DNA of 64,000 nt from Limanda limanda (GCF_963576545.1 NW_026870567.1:1-64000); one strand, 5' to 3'; shown: positions 1 through 11,268, counted from the stretch's first letter. The notes: a model not told the origin generated them from the sequence alone. Translations and numbers: made by a program.

Positions 1-45
1 TTCCGAAAGTCGGAGAAGCTCAAAGATGGTACCGATCGATGCGCG

Positions 46-67
46 CTACCCCATTTAGTGGGGGTAG
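46..67. other. Hairpin CTACCCC / GGGGTAG in P1, reference copy
   Basis: CTACCCC (46-52) and GGGGTAG (61-67) are perfect inverted repeats of 7 bp around an 8-nt loop ATTTAGTG. In two monomers (starting 490 and 11107) one G of the G5 run is missing, giving a perfect 8-bp stem with loop TTTAG. In the CAACC subtype of P1 the second stem base is changed, which weakens the stem. P2 lacks this hairpin. Its functional role is unknown. Confidence 0.7.
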
Positions 68-77
68 AGCCTACTTG

Positions 78-122
78 CAAGTCTCTCCGACCTTCACAAA
101 AAAAGTTATTCAAGAATATCTC
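78..122 (+). repeat. 45-bp core identical in P1 and P2 heads
   Basis: From CAAGTCTCTCCGACC through the A7 tract and TTATTCAAGAATATCTC, the last 45 bases of the head module are the same in P1 and in P2, although the preceding 77 bases differ at about 23 positions. It therefore occurs in almost every monomer, with rare point variants (for example near 2172, 10876, 13772, 16519 and 57652). It includes the CTCCGAC arm that can pair with GTCGGAG at the start of P1. No known protein-binding consensus is recognised. Confidence 0.85.
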
Positions 123-142
123 TTTCTCCTATGTGCTTTCAT

Positions 143-163
143 CCCTAACCCTAACCCTAACCC
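143..163 (+). repeat. Telomere-type tract (CCCTAA)3CCC, reference copy
   Basis: The tract has three full CCCTAA repeats plus a final CCC, so the minus strand has exactly four GGG runs separated by TTA. That is the minimum for one intramolecular G-quadruplex of the human-telomere type, and the plus strand could form an i-motif. The same tract ends each A monomer and each B dimer, 296 complete T modules in total. Only six T modules deviate in length, each with one repeat fewer. Folding in vivo is inference. Confidence 0.95.
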
Positions 164-489
164 TTCCGAAAGTCGGAGAAGCTCAAGGATGGTACCGATC
201 GATGCGCGCTACCCCATTTAGTGGGGGTAGAGCCTACTTGCAAGTCTCTCCGACCTTCACAAAAAAAGTTATTCAAGAATATCTCTTTCTCCTATGTGCT
301 TTCATCCCTAACCCTAACCCTAACCCTTCCGAAAGTCGGAGAAGCTCAAGGATGGTACCGATCGATGCGCGCTACCCCATTTAGTGGGGGTAGAGCCTAC
401 TTGCAAGTCTCTCCGACCTTCACAAAAAAAGTTATTCAAGAATATCTCTTTCTCCTATGTGCTTTCATCCCTAACCCTAACCCTAACCC

Positions 490-652
490 TTCCGAAAGTC
501 GGAGAAGCTCAAGGATGGTACCGATCGATGCGCGCTACCCCATTTAGTGGGGTAGAGCCTACTTGCAAGTCTCTCCGACCTTCACAAAAAAAGTTATTCA
601 AGAATATCTCCTTTCTCCTATGTGCTTTCATCCCTAACCCTAACCCTAACCC
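490..652 (+). repeat. A monomer with compensating 1-bp indels
   Basis: It has GTGGGGTAG instead of GTGGGGGTAG (one G lost) and ATCTCCTTTCTCC instead of ATCTCTTTCTCC (one C gained), so the length stays 163 bp. The lost G makes the P1 hairpin stem a perfect 8 bp. Confidence 0.9.
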
Positions 653-970
653 TTCCGAAAGTCGGAGAAGCTCAAGGATGGTACTGATCGATGCGCGCAA
701 CCCCATTTAGTGGGGGTAGAGCCTACTTGCAAGTCTCTCCGACCTTCACAAAAAAAGTTATTCAAGAATATCTCCTCAGATTTGGGGGAATTTCGTCGGT
801 CGACCTCTTCCGAAGGTCGTACAAGCTCGGGGATGGTACCAATCGATCCGCAGGACCCAAATTAGTCCAGATGCAACCACTTTCCAAGTCTCTCCGACCT
901 TCACAAAAAAAGTTATTCAAGAATATCTCTTTCTCCTATGTGCTTTCATCCCTAACCCTAACCCTAACCC
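653..970 (+). repeat. Type B dimer (P1-N + P2-T), reference copy
   Basis: This is a 318-bp dimer: P1 (653-774), tail N (775-807), head P2 (808-929) and tail T (930-970). N replaces the telomeric tail and reads CTCAGATTTGGGGG..GGTCGACCTC. P2 begins TTCCGAAGGTCG and aligns without gaps to P1 at about 80% identity. N is always followed by P2, and P2 (apart from the six hybrids) is always preceded by N and followed by T, so the dimer behaves as one unit. The P1 here is the GGTACT..CAACC subtype, common before N. 318 is a multiple of three, so frames stay open through consecutive B dimers. Confidence 0.95.
775..807 (+). repeat. N tail module with SalI site, reference copy
   Basis: This 33-bp tail lacks the telomeric motif. 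It contains a G5 run and the only GTCGAC (799-804) in the repeat family, so that hexamer marks each of the 101 B dimers. Across the N/P2 junction CGACCT (801-806) and AGGTCG (814-819) form a 6-bp inverted repeat with a 7-nt spacer. Variants include CTTTTCC (for example near 15447, 16245 and 22663), CTTCAGAAGG (near 34700, 35990, 39370, 41946, 62238) and an extra T in GATTTTGG (near 13813 and 14132). Confidence 0.9.
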
Positions 971-1132
971 TTCCGAAAGTCGGAGAAGCTCAAGGATGGT
1001 ACCGATCGATGCGCGCTACCCCATTTAGTGGGGGTAGAGCCTACTTGAAGTCTCTCCGACCTTCACAAAAAAAGTTATTCAAGAATATCTCTTTCTCCTA
1101 TGTGCTTTCATCCCTAACCCTAACCCTAACCC
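971..1132 (+). repeat. A monomer, 162 bp, with a deletion in the ACTTGCAAGT palindrome
   Basis: CTTGAAG replaces CTTGCAAG, removing one C from the 10-bp palindrome at the P1 core boundary. The shift lets one frame run across a P1-T to P1-N join, producing a 326-codon open frame at 691-1671 that is not evidence of a gene. Confidence 0.9.
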
Positions 1133-4100
1133 TTCCGAAAGTCGGAGAAGCTCAAGGATGGTACCGATCGATGCGCGCTACCCCATTTAGTGGGGGTAGA
1201 GCCTACTTGCAAGTCTCTCCGACCTTCACAAAAAAAGTTATTCAAGAATATCTCCTCAGATTTGGGGGAATTTCGTCGGTCGACCTCTTCCGAAGGTCGT
1301 ACAAGCTCGGGGATGGTACCAATCGATCCGCAGGACCCAAATTAGTCCAGATGCAACCACTTTCCAAGTCTCTCCGACCTTCACAAAAAAAGTTATTCAA
1401 GAATATCTCTTTCTCCTATGTGCTTTCATCCCTAACCCTAACCCTAACCCTTCCGAAAGTCGGAGAAGCTCAAGGATGGTACCGATCGATGCGCGCTACC
1501 CCATTTAGTGGGGGTAGAGCCTACTTGCAAGTCTCTCCGACCTTCACAAAAAAAGTTATTCAAGAATATCTCTTTCTCCTATGTGCTTTCATCCCTAACC
1601 CTAACCCTAACCCTTCCGAAAGTCGGAGAAGCTCAAGGATGGTACCGATCGATGCGCGCTACCCCATTTAGTGGGGGTAGAGCCTACTTGCAAGTCTCTC
1701 CGACCTTCACAAAAAAAGTTATTCAAGAATATCTCTTTCTCCTATGTGCTTTCATCCCTAACCCTAACCCTAACCCTTCCGAAAGTCGGAGAAGCTCAAG
1801 GATGGTACCGATCGATGCGCGCTACCCCATTTAGTGGGGGTAGAGCCTACTTGCAAGTCTCTCCGACCTTCACAAAAAAAGTTATTCAAGAATATCTCTT
1901 TCTCCTATGTGCTTTCATCCCTAACCCTAACCCTAACCCTTCCGAAAGTCGGAGAAGCTCAAGGATGGTACTGATCGATGCGCGCAACCCCATTTAGTGG
2001 GGGTAGAGCCTACTTGCAAGTCTCTCCGACCTTCACAAAAAAAGTTATTCAAGAATATCTCCTCAGATTTGGGGGAATTTCGTCGGTCGACCTCTTCCGA
2101 AGGTCGTACAAGCTCGGGGATGGTACCAATCGATCCGCAGGACCCAAATTAGTCCAGATGCAACCACTTTCCAAGTCTCTCCAACCTTCACAAAAAAAGT
2201 TATTCAAGAATATCTCTTTCTCCTATGTGCTTTCATCCCTAACCCTAACCCTAACCCTTCCGAAAGTCGGAGAAGCTCAAGGATGGTACCGATCGATGCG
2301 CGCTACCCCATTTAGTGGGGGTAGAGCCTACTTGCAAGTCTCTCCGACCTTCACAAAAAAAGTTATTCAAGAATATCTCTTTCTCCTATGTGCTTTCATC
2401 CCTAACCCTAACCCTAACCCTTCCGAAAGTCGGAGAAGCTCAAGGATGGTACCGATCGATGCGCGCTACCCCATTTAGTGGGGGTAGAGCCTACTTGCAA
2501 GTCTCTCCGACCTTCACAAAAAAAGTTATTCAAGAATATCTCTTTCTCCTATGTGCTTTCATCCCTAACCCTAACCCTAACCCTTCCGAAAGTCGGAGAA
2601 GCTCAAGGATGGTACTGATCGATGCGCGCAACCCCATTTAGTGGGGGTAGAGCCTACTTGCAAGTCTCTCCGACCTTCACAAAAAAAGTTATTCAAGAAT
2701 ATCTCCTCAGATTTGGGGGAATTTCGTCGGTCGACCTCTTCCGAAGGTCGTACAAGCTCGGGGATGGTACCAATCGATCCGCAGGACCCAAATTAGTCCA
2801 GATGCAACCACTTTCCAAGTCTCTCCGACCTTCACAAAAAAAGTTATTCAAGAATATCTCTTTCTCCTATGTGCTTTCATCCCTAACCCTAACCCTAACC
2901 CTTCCGAAAGTCGGAGAAGCTCAAGGATGGTACCGATCGATGCGCGCTACCCCATTTAGTGGGGGTAGAGCCTACTTGCAAGTCTCTCCGACCTTCACAA
3001 AAAAAGTTATTCAAGAATATCTCTTTCTCCTATGTGCTTTCATCCCTAACCCTAACCCTAACCCTTCCGAAAGTCGGAGAAGCTCAAGGATGGTACCGAT
3101 CGATGCGCGCTACCCCATTTAGTGGGGGTAGAGCCTACTTGCAAGTCTCTCCGACCTTCACAAAAAAAGTTATTCAAGAATATCTCCTCAGATTTGGGGG
3201 AATTTCGTCGGTCGACCTCTTCCGAAGGTCGTACAAGCTCGGGGATGGTACCAATCGATCCGCAGGACCCAAATTAGTCCAGATGCAACCACTTTCCAAG
3301 TCTCTCCGACCTTCACAAAAAAAGTTATTCAAGAATATCTCTTTCTCCTATGTGCTTTCATCCCTAACCCTAACCCTAACCCTTCCAAAAGTCGGAGAAG
3401 CTCAAGGATGGTACCGATCGATGCGCGCTACCCCATTTAGTGGGGGTAGAGCCTACTTGCAAGTCTCTCCGACCTTCACAAAAAAAGTTATTCAAGAATA
3501 TCTCTTTCTCCTATGTGCTTTCATCCCTAACCCTAACCCTAACCCTTCCGAAAGTCGGAGAAGCTCAAGGATGGTACCGATCGATGCGCGCTACCCCATT
3601 TAGTGGGGGTAGAGCCTACTTGCAAGTCTCTCCGACCTTCACAAAAAAAGTTATTCAAGAATATCTCTTTCTCCTATGTGCTTTCATCCCTAACCCTAAC
3701 CCTAACCCTTCCGAAAGTCGGAGAAGCTCAAGGATGGTACCGATCGATGCGCGCTACCCCATTTAGTGGGGGTAGAGCCTACTTGCAAGTCTCTCCGACC
3801 TTCACAAAAAAAGTTATTCAAGAATATCTCTTTCTCCTATGTGCTTTCATCCCTAACCCTAACCCTAACCCTTCCGAAAGTCGGAGAAGCTCAAGGATGG
3901 TACTGATCGATGCGCGCAACCCCATTTAGTGGGGGTAGAGCCTACTTGCAAGTCTCTCCGACCTTCACAAAAAAAGTTATTCAAGAATATCTCCTCAGAT
4001 TTGGGGGAATTTCGTCGGTCGACCTCTTCCGAAGGTCGTACAAGCTCGGGGATGGTACCAATCGATCCGCAGGACCCAAATTAGTCCAGATGCAACCACT

Positions 4101-4189
4101 TTCCAAGTCTCTCCGACCTTCACAAAAAAAGTTATTCAAGAATATCTCTTTCTCCTATGTGCTTTCATCCCTAACCCTAACCCTAACCC

Positions 4190-7100
4190 TTCCGAAAGTC
4201 GGAGAAGCTCAAGGATGGTACCGATCGATGCGCGCTACCCCATTTAGTGGGGGTAGAGCCTACTTGCAAGTCTCTCCGACCTTCACAAAAAAAGTTATTC
4301 AAGAATATCTCTTTCTCCTATGTGCTTTCATCCCTAACCCTAACCCTAACCCTTCCGAAAGTCGGAGAAGCTCAAGGATGGTACCAATCGATGCGCGCTA
4401 CCCCATTTAGTGGGGGTAGAGCCTACTTGCAAGTCTCTCCGACCTTCACAAAAAAAGTTATTCAAGAATATCTCTTTCTCCTATGTGCTTTCATCCCTAA
4501 CCCTAACCCTAACCCTTCCGAAAGTCGGAGAAGCTCAAGGATGGTACCGATCGATGCGCGCTACCCCATTTAGTGGGGGTAGAGCCTACTTGCAAGTCTC
4601 TCCGACCTTCACAAAAAAAGTTATTCAAGAATATCTCTTTCTCCTATGTGCTTTCATCCCTAACCCTAACCCTAACCCTTCCGAAAGTCGGAGAAGCTCA
4701 AGGATGGTACCGATCGATGCGCGCTACCCCATTTAGTGGGGGTAGAGCCTACTTGCAAGTCTCTCCGACCTTCACAAAAAAAGTTATTCAAGAATATCTC
4801 TTTCTCCTATGTGCTTTCATCCCTAACCCTAACCCTAACCCTTCCGAAAGTCGGAGAAGCTCAAGGATGGTACTGATCGATGCGCGCAACCCCATTTAGT
4901 GGGGGTAGAGCCTACTTGCAAGTCTCTCCGACCTTCACAAAAAAAGTTATTCAAGAATATCTCCTCAGATTTGGGGGAATTTCGTCGGTCGACCTCTTCC
5001 GAAGGTCGTACAAGCTCGGGGATGGTACCAATCGATCCGCAGGACCCAAATTAGTCCAGATGCAACCACTTTCCAAGTCTCTCCGACCTTCACAAAAAAA
5101 GTTATTCAAGAATATCTCTTTCTCCTATGTGCTTTCATCCCTAACCCTAACCCTAACCCTTCCGAAAGTCGGAGAAGCTCAAGGATGGTACCGATCGATG
5201 CGCGCTACCCCATTTAGTGGGGGTAGAGCCTACTTGCAAGTCTCTCCGACCTTCACAAAAAAAGTTATTCAAGAATATCTCTTTCTCCTATGTGCTTTCA
5301 TCCCTAACCCTAACCCTAACCCTTCCGAAAGTCGGAGAAGCTCAAGGATGGTACTGATCGATGCGCGCAACCCCATTTAGTGGGGGTAGAGCCTACTTGC
5401 AAGTCTCTCCGACCTTCACAAAAAAAGTTATTCAAGAATATCTCCTCAGATTTGGGGGAATTTCGTCGGTCGACCTCTTCCGAAGGTCGTACAAGCTCGG
5501 GGATGGTACCAATCGATCCGCAGGACCCAAATTAGTCCAGATGCAACCACTTTCCAAGTCTCTCCGACCTTCACAAAAAAAGTTATTCAAGAATATCTCT
5601 TTCTCCTATGTGCTTTCATCCCTAACCCTAACCCTAACCCTTCCGAAAGTCGGAGAAGCTCAAGGATGGTACCGATCGATGCGCGCTACCCCATTTAGTG
5701 GGGGTAGAGCCTACTTGCAAGTCTCTCCGACCTTCACAAAAAAAGTTATTCAAGAATATCTCTTTCTCCTATGTGCTTTCATCCCTAACCCTAACCCTAA
5801 CCCTTCCGAAAGTCGGAGAAGCTCAAGGATGGTACCAATCGATGCGCGCTACCCCATTTAGTGGGGGTAGAGCCTACTTGCAAGTCTCTCCGACCTTCAC
5901 AAAAAAAGTTATTCAAGAATATCTCTTTCTCCTATGTGCTTTCATCCCTAACCCTAACCCTAACCCTTCCGAAAGTCGGAGAAGCTCAAGGATGGTACCG
6001 ATCGATGCGCGCTACCCCATTTAGTGGGGGTAGAGCCTACTTGCAAGTCTCTCCGACCTTCACAAAAAAAGTTATTCAAGAATATCTCTTTCTCCTATGT
6101 GCTTTCATCCCTAACCCTAACCCTAACCCTTCCGAAAGTCGGAGAAGCTCAAGGATGGTACCGATCGATGCGCGCTACCCCATTTAGTGGGGGTAGAGCC
6201 TACTTGCAAGTCTCTCCGACCTTCACAAAAAAAGTTATTCAAGAATATCTCTTTCTCCTATGTGCTTTCATCCCTAACCCTAACCCTAACCCTTCCGAAA
6301 GTCGGAGAAGCTCAAGGATGGTACTGATCGATGCGCGCAACCCCATTTAGTGGGGGTAGAGCCTACTTGCAAGTCTCTCCGACCTTCACAAAAAAAGTTA
6401 TTCAAGAATATCTCCTCAGATTTGGGGGAATTTCGTCGGTCGACCTCTTCCGAAGGTCGTACAAGCTCGGGGATGGTACCAATCGATCCGCAGGACCCAA
6501 ATTAGTCCAGATGCAACCACTTTCCAAGTCTCTCCGACCTTCACAAAAAAAGTTATTCAAGAATATCTCTTTCTCCTATGTGCTTTCATCCCTAACCCTA
6601 ACCCTAACCCTTCCGAAAGTCGGAGAAGCTCAAGGATGGTACTGATCGATGCGCGCAACCCCATTTAGTGGGGGTAGAGCCTACTTGCAAGTCTCTCCGA
6701 CCTTCACAAAAAAAGTTATTCAAGAATATCTCCTCAGATTTGGGGGAATTTCGTCGGTCGACCTCTTCCGAAGGTCGTACAAGCTCGGGGATGGTACCAA
6801 TCGATCCGCAGGACCCAAATTAGTCCAGATGCAACCACTTTCCAAGTCTCTCCGACCTTCACAAAAAAAGTTATTCAAGAATATCTCTTTCTCCTATGTG
6901 CTTTCATCCCTAACCCTAACCCTAACCCTTCCGAAAGTCGGAGAAGCTCAAGGATGGTACCGATCGATGCGCGCTACCCCATTTAGTGGGGGTAGAGCCT
7001 ACTTGCAAGTCTCTCCGACCTTCACAAAAAAAGTTATTCAAGAATATCTCTTTCTCCTATGTGCTTTCATCCCTAACCCTAACCCTAACCCTTCCGAAAG

Positions 7101-7743
7101 TCGGAGAAGCTCAAGGATGGTACCAATCGATGCGCGCTACCCCATTTAGTGGGGGTAGAGCCTACTTGCAAGTCTCTCCGACCTTCACAAAAAAAGTTAT
7201 TCAAGAATATCTCTTTCTCCTATGTGCTTTCATCCCTAACCCTAACCCTAACCCTTCCGAAAGTCGGAGAAGCTCAAGGATGGTACCGATCGATGCGCGC
7301 TACCCCATTTAGTGGGGGTAGAGCCTACTTGCAAGTCTCTCCGACCTTCACAAAAAAAGTTATTCAAGAATATCTCTTTCTCCTATGTGCTTTCATCCCT
7401 AACCCTAACCCTAACCCTTCCGAAAGTCGGAGAAGCTCAAGGATGGTACCGATCGATGCGCGCTACCCCATTTAGTGGGGGTAGAGCCTACTTGCAAGTC
7501 TCTCCGACCTTCACAAAAAAAGTTATTCAAGAATATCTCTTTCTCCTATGTGCTTTCATCCCTAACCCTAACCCTAACCCTTCCGAAAGTCGGAGAAGCT
7601 CAAGGATGGTACTGATCGATGCGCGCAACCCCATTTAGTGGGGGTAGAGCCTACTTGCAAGTCTCTCCGACCTTCACAAAAAAAGTTATTCAAGAATATC
7701 TCTTTCTCCTATGTGCTTTCATCCCTAACCCTAACCCTAACCC
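4190..7743 (+). repeat. Three related blocks marked by a GGTACCAATCGATGCG monomer
   Basis: A rare A monomer with G-to-A after GGTACC occurs at 4353, 5804 and 7092. Each time the order is A, marked A, A, A, then a unit with the GGTACT..CAACC P1 subtype (4842 B, 6293 B, 7581 A). Copies begin at 4190, 5641 and 6929, spaced 1,451 and 1,288 bp. The A matches P2 at that position, so a short conversion from P2 or a point mutation would both explain it. The shared order shows the blocks arose by duplication. Confidence 0.8.
7581..7743 (+). repeat. Recombinant A monomer: N-associated P1 subtype joined to T
   Basis: The head is the GGTACT..CAACC subtype that otherwise precedes N, but here it is followed by T. 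The next unit (7744) is a normal B dimer with the same head subtype. A crossover in the shared 45-bp core between a B head and an A tail would produce this. Confidence 0.8.
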
Positions 7744-7898
7744 TTCCGAAAGTCGGAGAAGCTCAAGGATGGTACTGATCGATGCGCGCAACCCCATTTA
7801 GTGGGGGTAGAGCCTACTTGCAAGTCTCTCCGACCTTCACAAAAAAAGTTATTCAAGAATATCTCCTCAGATTTGGGGGAATTTCGTCGGTCGACCTC

Positions 7899-8055
7899 TT
7901 CCGAAGGTCGTACAAGCTCGGGGATGGTACCAATCGATCCGCAGGACCCAAATTAGTCCAGATGCAACCACTTTCCAAGTCTCTCCGACCTTCACAAAAA
8001 AAGTTATTCAAGAATATCTCTTTCTCCTATGTGCTTTCATCCCTAACCCTAACCC
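7899..8055 (+). repeat. P2-T with shortened telomeric tract (157 bp)
   Basis: This second half of the B dimer starting at 7744 ends in (CCCTAA)2CCC, one repeat short, leaving three C runs. It is one of six such T modules. Confidence 0.9.
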
Positions 8056-9343
8056 TTCCGAAAGTCGGAGAAGCTCAAGGATGGTACCGATCGATGCGCG
8101 CTACCCCATTTAGTGGGGGTAGAGCCTACTTGCAAGTCTCTCCGACCTTCACAAAAAAAGTTATTCAAGAATATCTCTTTCTCCTATGTGCTTTCATCCC
8201 TAACCCTAACCCTAACCCTTCCGAAAGTCGGAGAAGCTCAAGGATGGTACCGATCGATGCGCGCTACCCCATTTAGTGGGGGTAGAGCCTACTTGCAAGT
8301 CTCTCCGACCTTCACAAAAAAAGTTATTCAAGAATATCTCTTTCTCCTATGTGCTTTCATCCCTAACCCTAACCCTAACCCTTCCGAAAGTCGGAGAAGC
8401 TCAAGGATGGTACCGATCGATGCGCGCTACCCCATTTAGTGGGGGTAGAGCCTACTTGCAAGTCTCTCCGACCTTCACAAAAAAAGTTATTCAAGAATAT
8501 CTCTTTCTCCTATGTGCTTTCATCCCTAACCCTAACCCTAACCCTTCCGAAAGTCGGAGAAGCTCAAGGATGGTACTGATCGATGCGCGCAACCCCATTT
8601 AGTGGGGGTAGAGCCTACTTGCAAGTCTCTCCGACCTTCACAAAAAAAGTTATTCAAGAATATCTCCTCAGATTTGGGGGAATTTCGTCGGTCGACCTCT
8701 TCCGAAGGTCGTACAAGCTCGGGGATGGTACCAATCGATCCGCAGGACCCAAATTAGTCCAGATGCAACCACTTTCCAAGTCTCTCCGACCTTCACAAAA
8801 AAAGTTATTCAAGAATATCTCTTTCTCCTATGTGCTTTCATCCCTAACCCTAACCCTAACCCTTCCGAAAGTCGGAGAAGCTCAAGGATGGTACCGATCG
8901 ATGCGCGCTACCCCATTTAGTGGGGGTAGAGCCTACTTGCAAGTCTCTCCGACCTTCACAAAAAAAGTTATTCAAGAATATCTCTTTCTCCTATGTGCTT
9001 TCATCCCTAACCCTAACCCTAACCCTTCCGAAAGTCAGAGAAGCTCAAGGATGGTACCGATCGATGCGCGCTACCCCATTTAGTGGGGGTAGAGCCTACT
9101 TGCAAGTCTCTCCGACCTTCACAAAAAAAGTTATTCAAGAATATCTCCTCAGATTTGGGGGAATTTCGTCGGTCGACCTCTTCCGAAGGTCGTACAAGCT
9201 CGGGGATGGTACCAATCGATCCGCAGGACCCAAATTAGTCCAGATGCAACCACTTTCCAAGTCTCTCCGACCTTCACAAAAAAAGTTATTCAAGAATATC
9301 TCTTTCTCCTATGTGCTTTCATCCCTAACCCTAACCCTAACCC

Positions 9344-9500
9344 TTCCGAAAGTCGGAGAAGCTCAAGGATGGTACCGATCGATGCGCGCTACCCCATTTA
9401 GTGGGGGTAGAGCCTACTTGCAAGTCTCTCCGACCTTCACAAAAAAAGTTATTCAAGAATATCTCTTTCTCCTATGTGCTTTCATCCCTAACCCTAACCC
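9344..9500 (+). repeat. A monomer with shortened telomeric tract (157 bp)
   Basis: The T tail carries (CCCTAA)2CCC, so the minus strand has only three GGG runs and cannot form a four-tract quadruplex on its own. Confidence 0.9.
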
Positions 9501-9826
9501 TTCCGAAAGTCGGAGAAGCTCAAGGATGGTACCGATCGATGCGCGCTACCCCATTTAGTGGGGGTAGAGCCTACTTGCAAGTCTCTCCGACCTTCACAAA
9601 AAAAGTTATTCAAGAATATCTCTTTCTCCTATGTGCTTTCATCCCTAACCCTAACCCTAACCCTTCCGAAAGTCGGAGAAGCTCAAGGATGGTACCGATC
9701 GATGCGCGCTACCCCATTTAGTGGGGGTAGAGCCTACTTGCAAGTCTCTCCGACCTTCACAAAAAAAGTTATTCAAGAATATCTCTTTCTCCTATGTGCT
9801 TTCATCCCTAACCCTAACCCTAACCC

Positions 9827-10780
9827 TTCCGAAAGTCGGAGAAGCTCAAGGATGGTACTGATCGATGCGCGCAACCCCATTTAGTGGGGGTAGAGCCTAC
9901 TTGCAAGTCTCTCCGACCTTCACAAAAAAAGTTATTCAAGAATATCTCCTCAGATTTGGGGGAATTTCGTCGGTCGACCTCTTCCGAAGGTCGTACAAGC
10001 TCGGGGATGGTACCAATCGATCCGCAGGACCCAAATTAGTCCAGATGCAACCACTTTCCAAGTCTCTCCGACCTTCACAAAAAAAGTTATTCAAGAATAT
10101 CTCTTTCTCCTATGTGCTTTCATCCCTAACCCTAACCCTAACCCTTCCGAAAGTCGGAGAAGCTCAAGGATGGTACCGATCGATGCGCGCAACCCCATTT
10201 AGTGGGGGTAGAGCCTACTTGCAAGTCTCTCCGACCTTCACAAAAAAAGTTATTCAAGAATATCTCCTCAGATTTGGGGGAATTTCGTCGGTCGACCTCT
10301 TCCGAAGGTCGTACAAGCTCGGGGATGGTACCAATCGATCCGCAGGACCCAAATTAGTCCAGATGCAACCACTTTCCAAGTCTCTCCGACCTTCACAAAA
10401 AAAGTTATTCAAGAATATCTCTTTCTCCTATGTGCTTTCATCCCTAACCCTAACCCTAACCCTTCCGAAAGTCGGAGAAGCTCAAGGATGGTACCGATCG
10501 ATGCGCGCTACCCCATTTAGTGGGGGTAGAGCCTACTTGCAAGTCTCTCCGACCTTCACAAAAAAAGTTATTCAAGAATATCTCCTCAGATTTGGGGGAA
10601 TTTCGTCGGTCGACCTCTTCCGAAGGTCGTACAAGCTCGGGGATGGTACCAATCGATCCGCAGGACCCAAATTAGTCCAGATGCAACCACTTTCCAAGTC
10701 TCTCCGACCTTCACAAAAAAAGTTATTCAAGAATATCTCTTTCTCCTATGTGCTTTCATCCCTAACCCTAACCCTAACCC
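9827..10780 (+). repeat. Triple B cluster (B-B-B)
   Basis: Three B dimers follow each other at 9827, 10145 and 10463 with P1 subtypes GGTACT..CAACC, GGTACC..CAACC and GGTACC..CTACC. This is the only run of three B dimers in the window. Because each is 318 bp (106 codons), one frame stays open for 378 codons from 9865 to 11001. I read this as arithmetic, not coding. Confidence 0.9.
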
Positions 10781-11106
10781 TTCCGAAAGTCGGAGAAGCT
10801 CAAGGATGGTACCGATCGATGCGCGCTACCCCATTTAGTGGGGGTAGAGCCTACTTGCAAGTCTCTCCGACCTTCAAAAAAAAAGTTATTCAAGAATATC
10901 TCTTTCTCCTATGTGCTTTCATCCCTAACCCTAACCCTAACCCTTCCGAAAGTCGGAGAAGCTCAAGGATGGTACCGATCGATGCGCGCTACCCCATTTA
11001 GTGGGGGTAGAGCCTACTTGCAAGTCTCTCCGACCTTCACAAAAAAAGTTATTCAAGAATATCTCTTTCTCCTATGTGCTTTCATCCCTAACCCTAACCC
11101 TAACCC

Positions 11107-11268
11107 TTCCGAAAGTCGGAGAAGCTCAAGGATGGTACCGATCGATGCGCGCTACCCCATTTAGTGGGGTAGAGCCTACTTGCAAGTCTCTCCGACCTTC
11201 ACAAAAAAAGTTATTCAAGAATATCTCTTTCTCCTATGTGCTTTCATCCCTAACCCTAACCCTAACCC
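11107..11268 (+). repeat. A monomer, 162 bp, with perfect 8-bp P1 hairpin
   Basis: One G is missing from the G5 run, the same change as in the monomer at 490 but without the compensating C. The hairpin becomes CTACCCCA/TGGGGTAG with loop TTTAG. Confidence 0.9.

Larger units (their letters stand above)
1..163 (+). repeat. Type A monomer (P1-T), reference copy
   Basis: This is a 163-bp unit: head module P1 (1-122) followed by tail module T (123-163). Unit starts are set at the TTCCGAAAGTCGG motif. P1 contains, in order, a TCCGA-AAG-TCGGA inverted repeat (2-14), a run of overlapping palindromes (GGTACC, CGATCG, ATCGAT, GCGCGC at about 29-46), a CTACCCC/GGGGTAG hairpin (46-67), the 10-bp palindrome ACTTGCAAGT, an A7 tract and an AT-rich TATTC-AA-GAATA inverted repeat. 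T ends in the telomeric tract. This first copy has AAAGATGG where most copies have AAGGATGG. The unit holds seven CpG dinucleotides, about 0.8 of expectation, so it is not strongly CpG-depleted. Confidence 0.96.

Noticed and set aside
1..20. Possible CENP-B box at TTCCGAAAGTCGGAG and at TTTCGTCGGTCGACC
   Set aside because: Both miss required positions of the NTTCGNNNNANNCGGGN consensus (the G of TTCG, the central A or the CGGG).
27..46. The palindrome cluster GGTACC-GATCGAT-GCGCGC as an operator or recombinase site
   Set aside because: It occurs in every P1, varies at the KpnI position (GGTACT) without consequence for unit order, and matches no site I know. It is useful as a restriction landmark only.
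54..91. tRNA-like stretch AGTGGGGGTAGAGC resembling a tRNA D-arm / A box
   Set aside because: The G run is too long, no anticodon arm or acceptor stem can be drawn, and the AT-rich TTCAAGAAT downstream is not a B box. A tRNA-derived SINE origin is not supported.
143..163. True terminal telomere
   Set aside because: Each tract is only three and a half repeats and is embedded in a larger unit; no long pure CCCTAA run occurs in the window.
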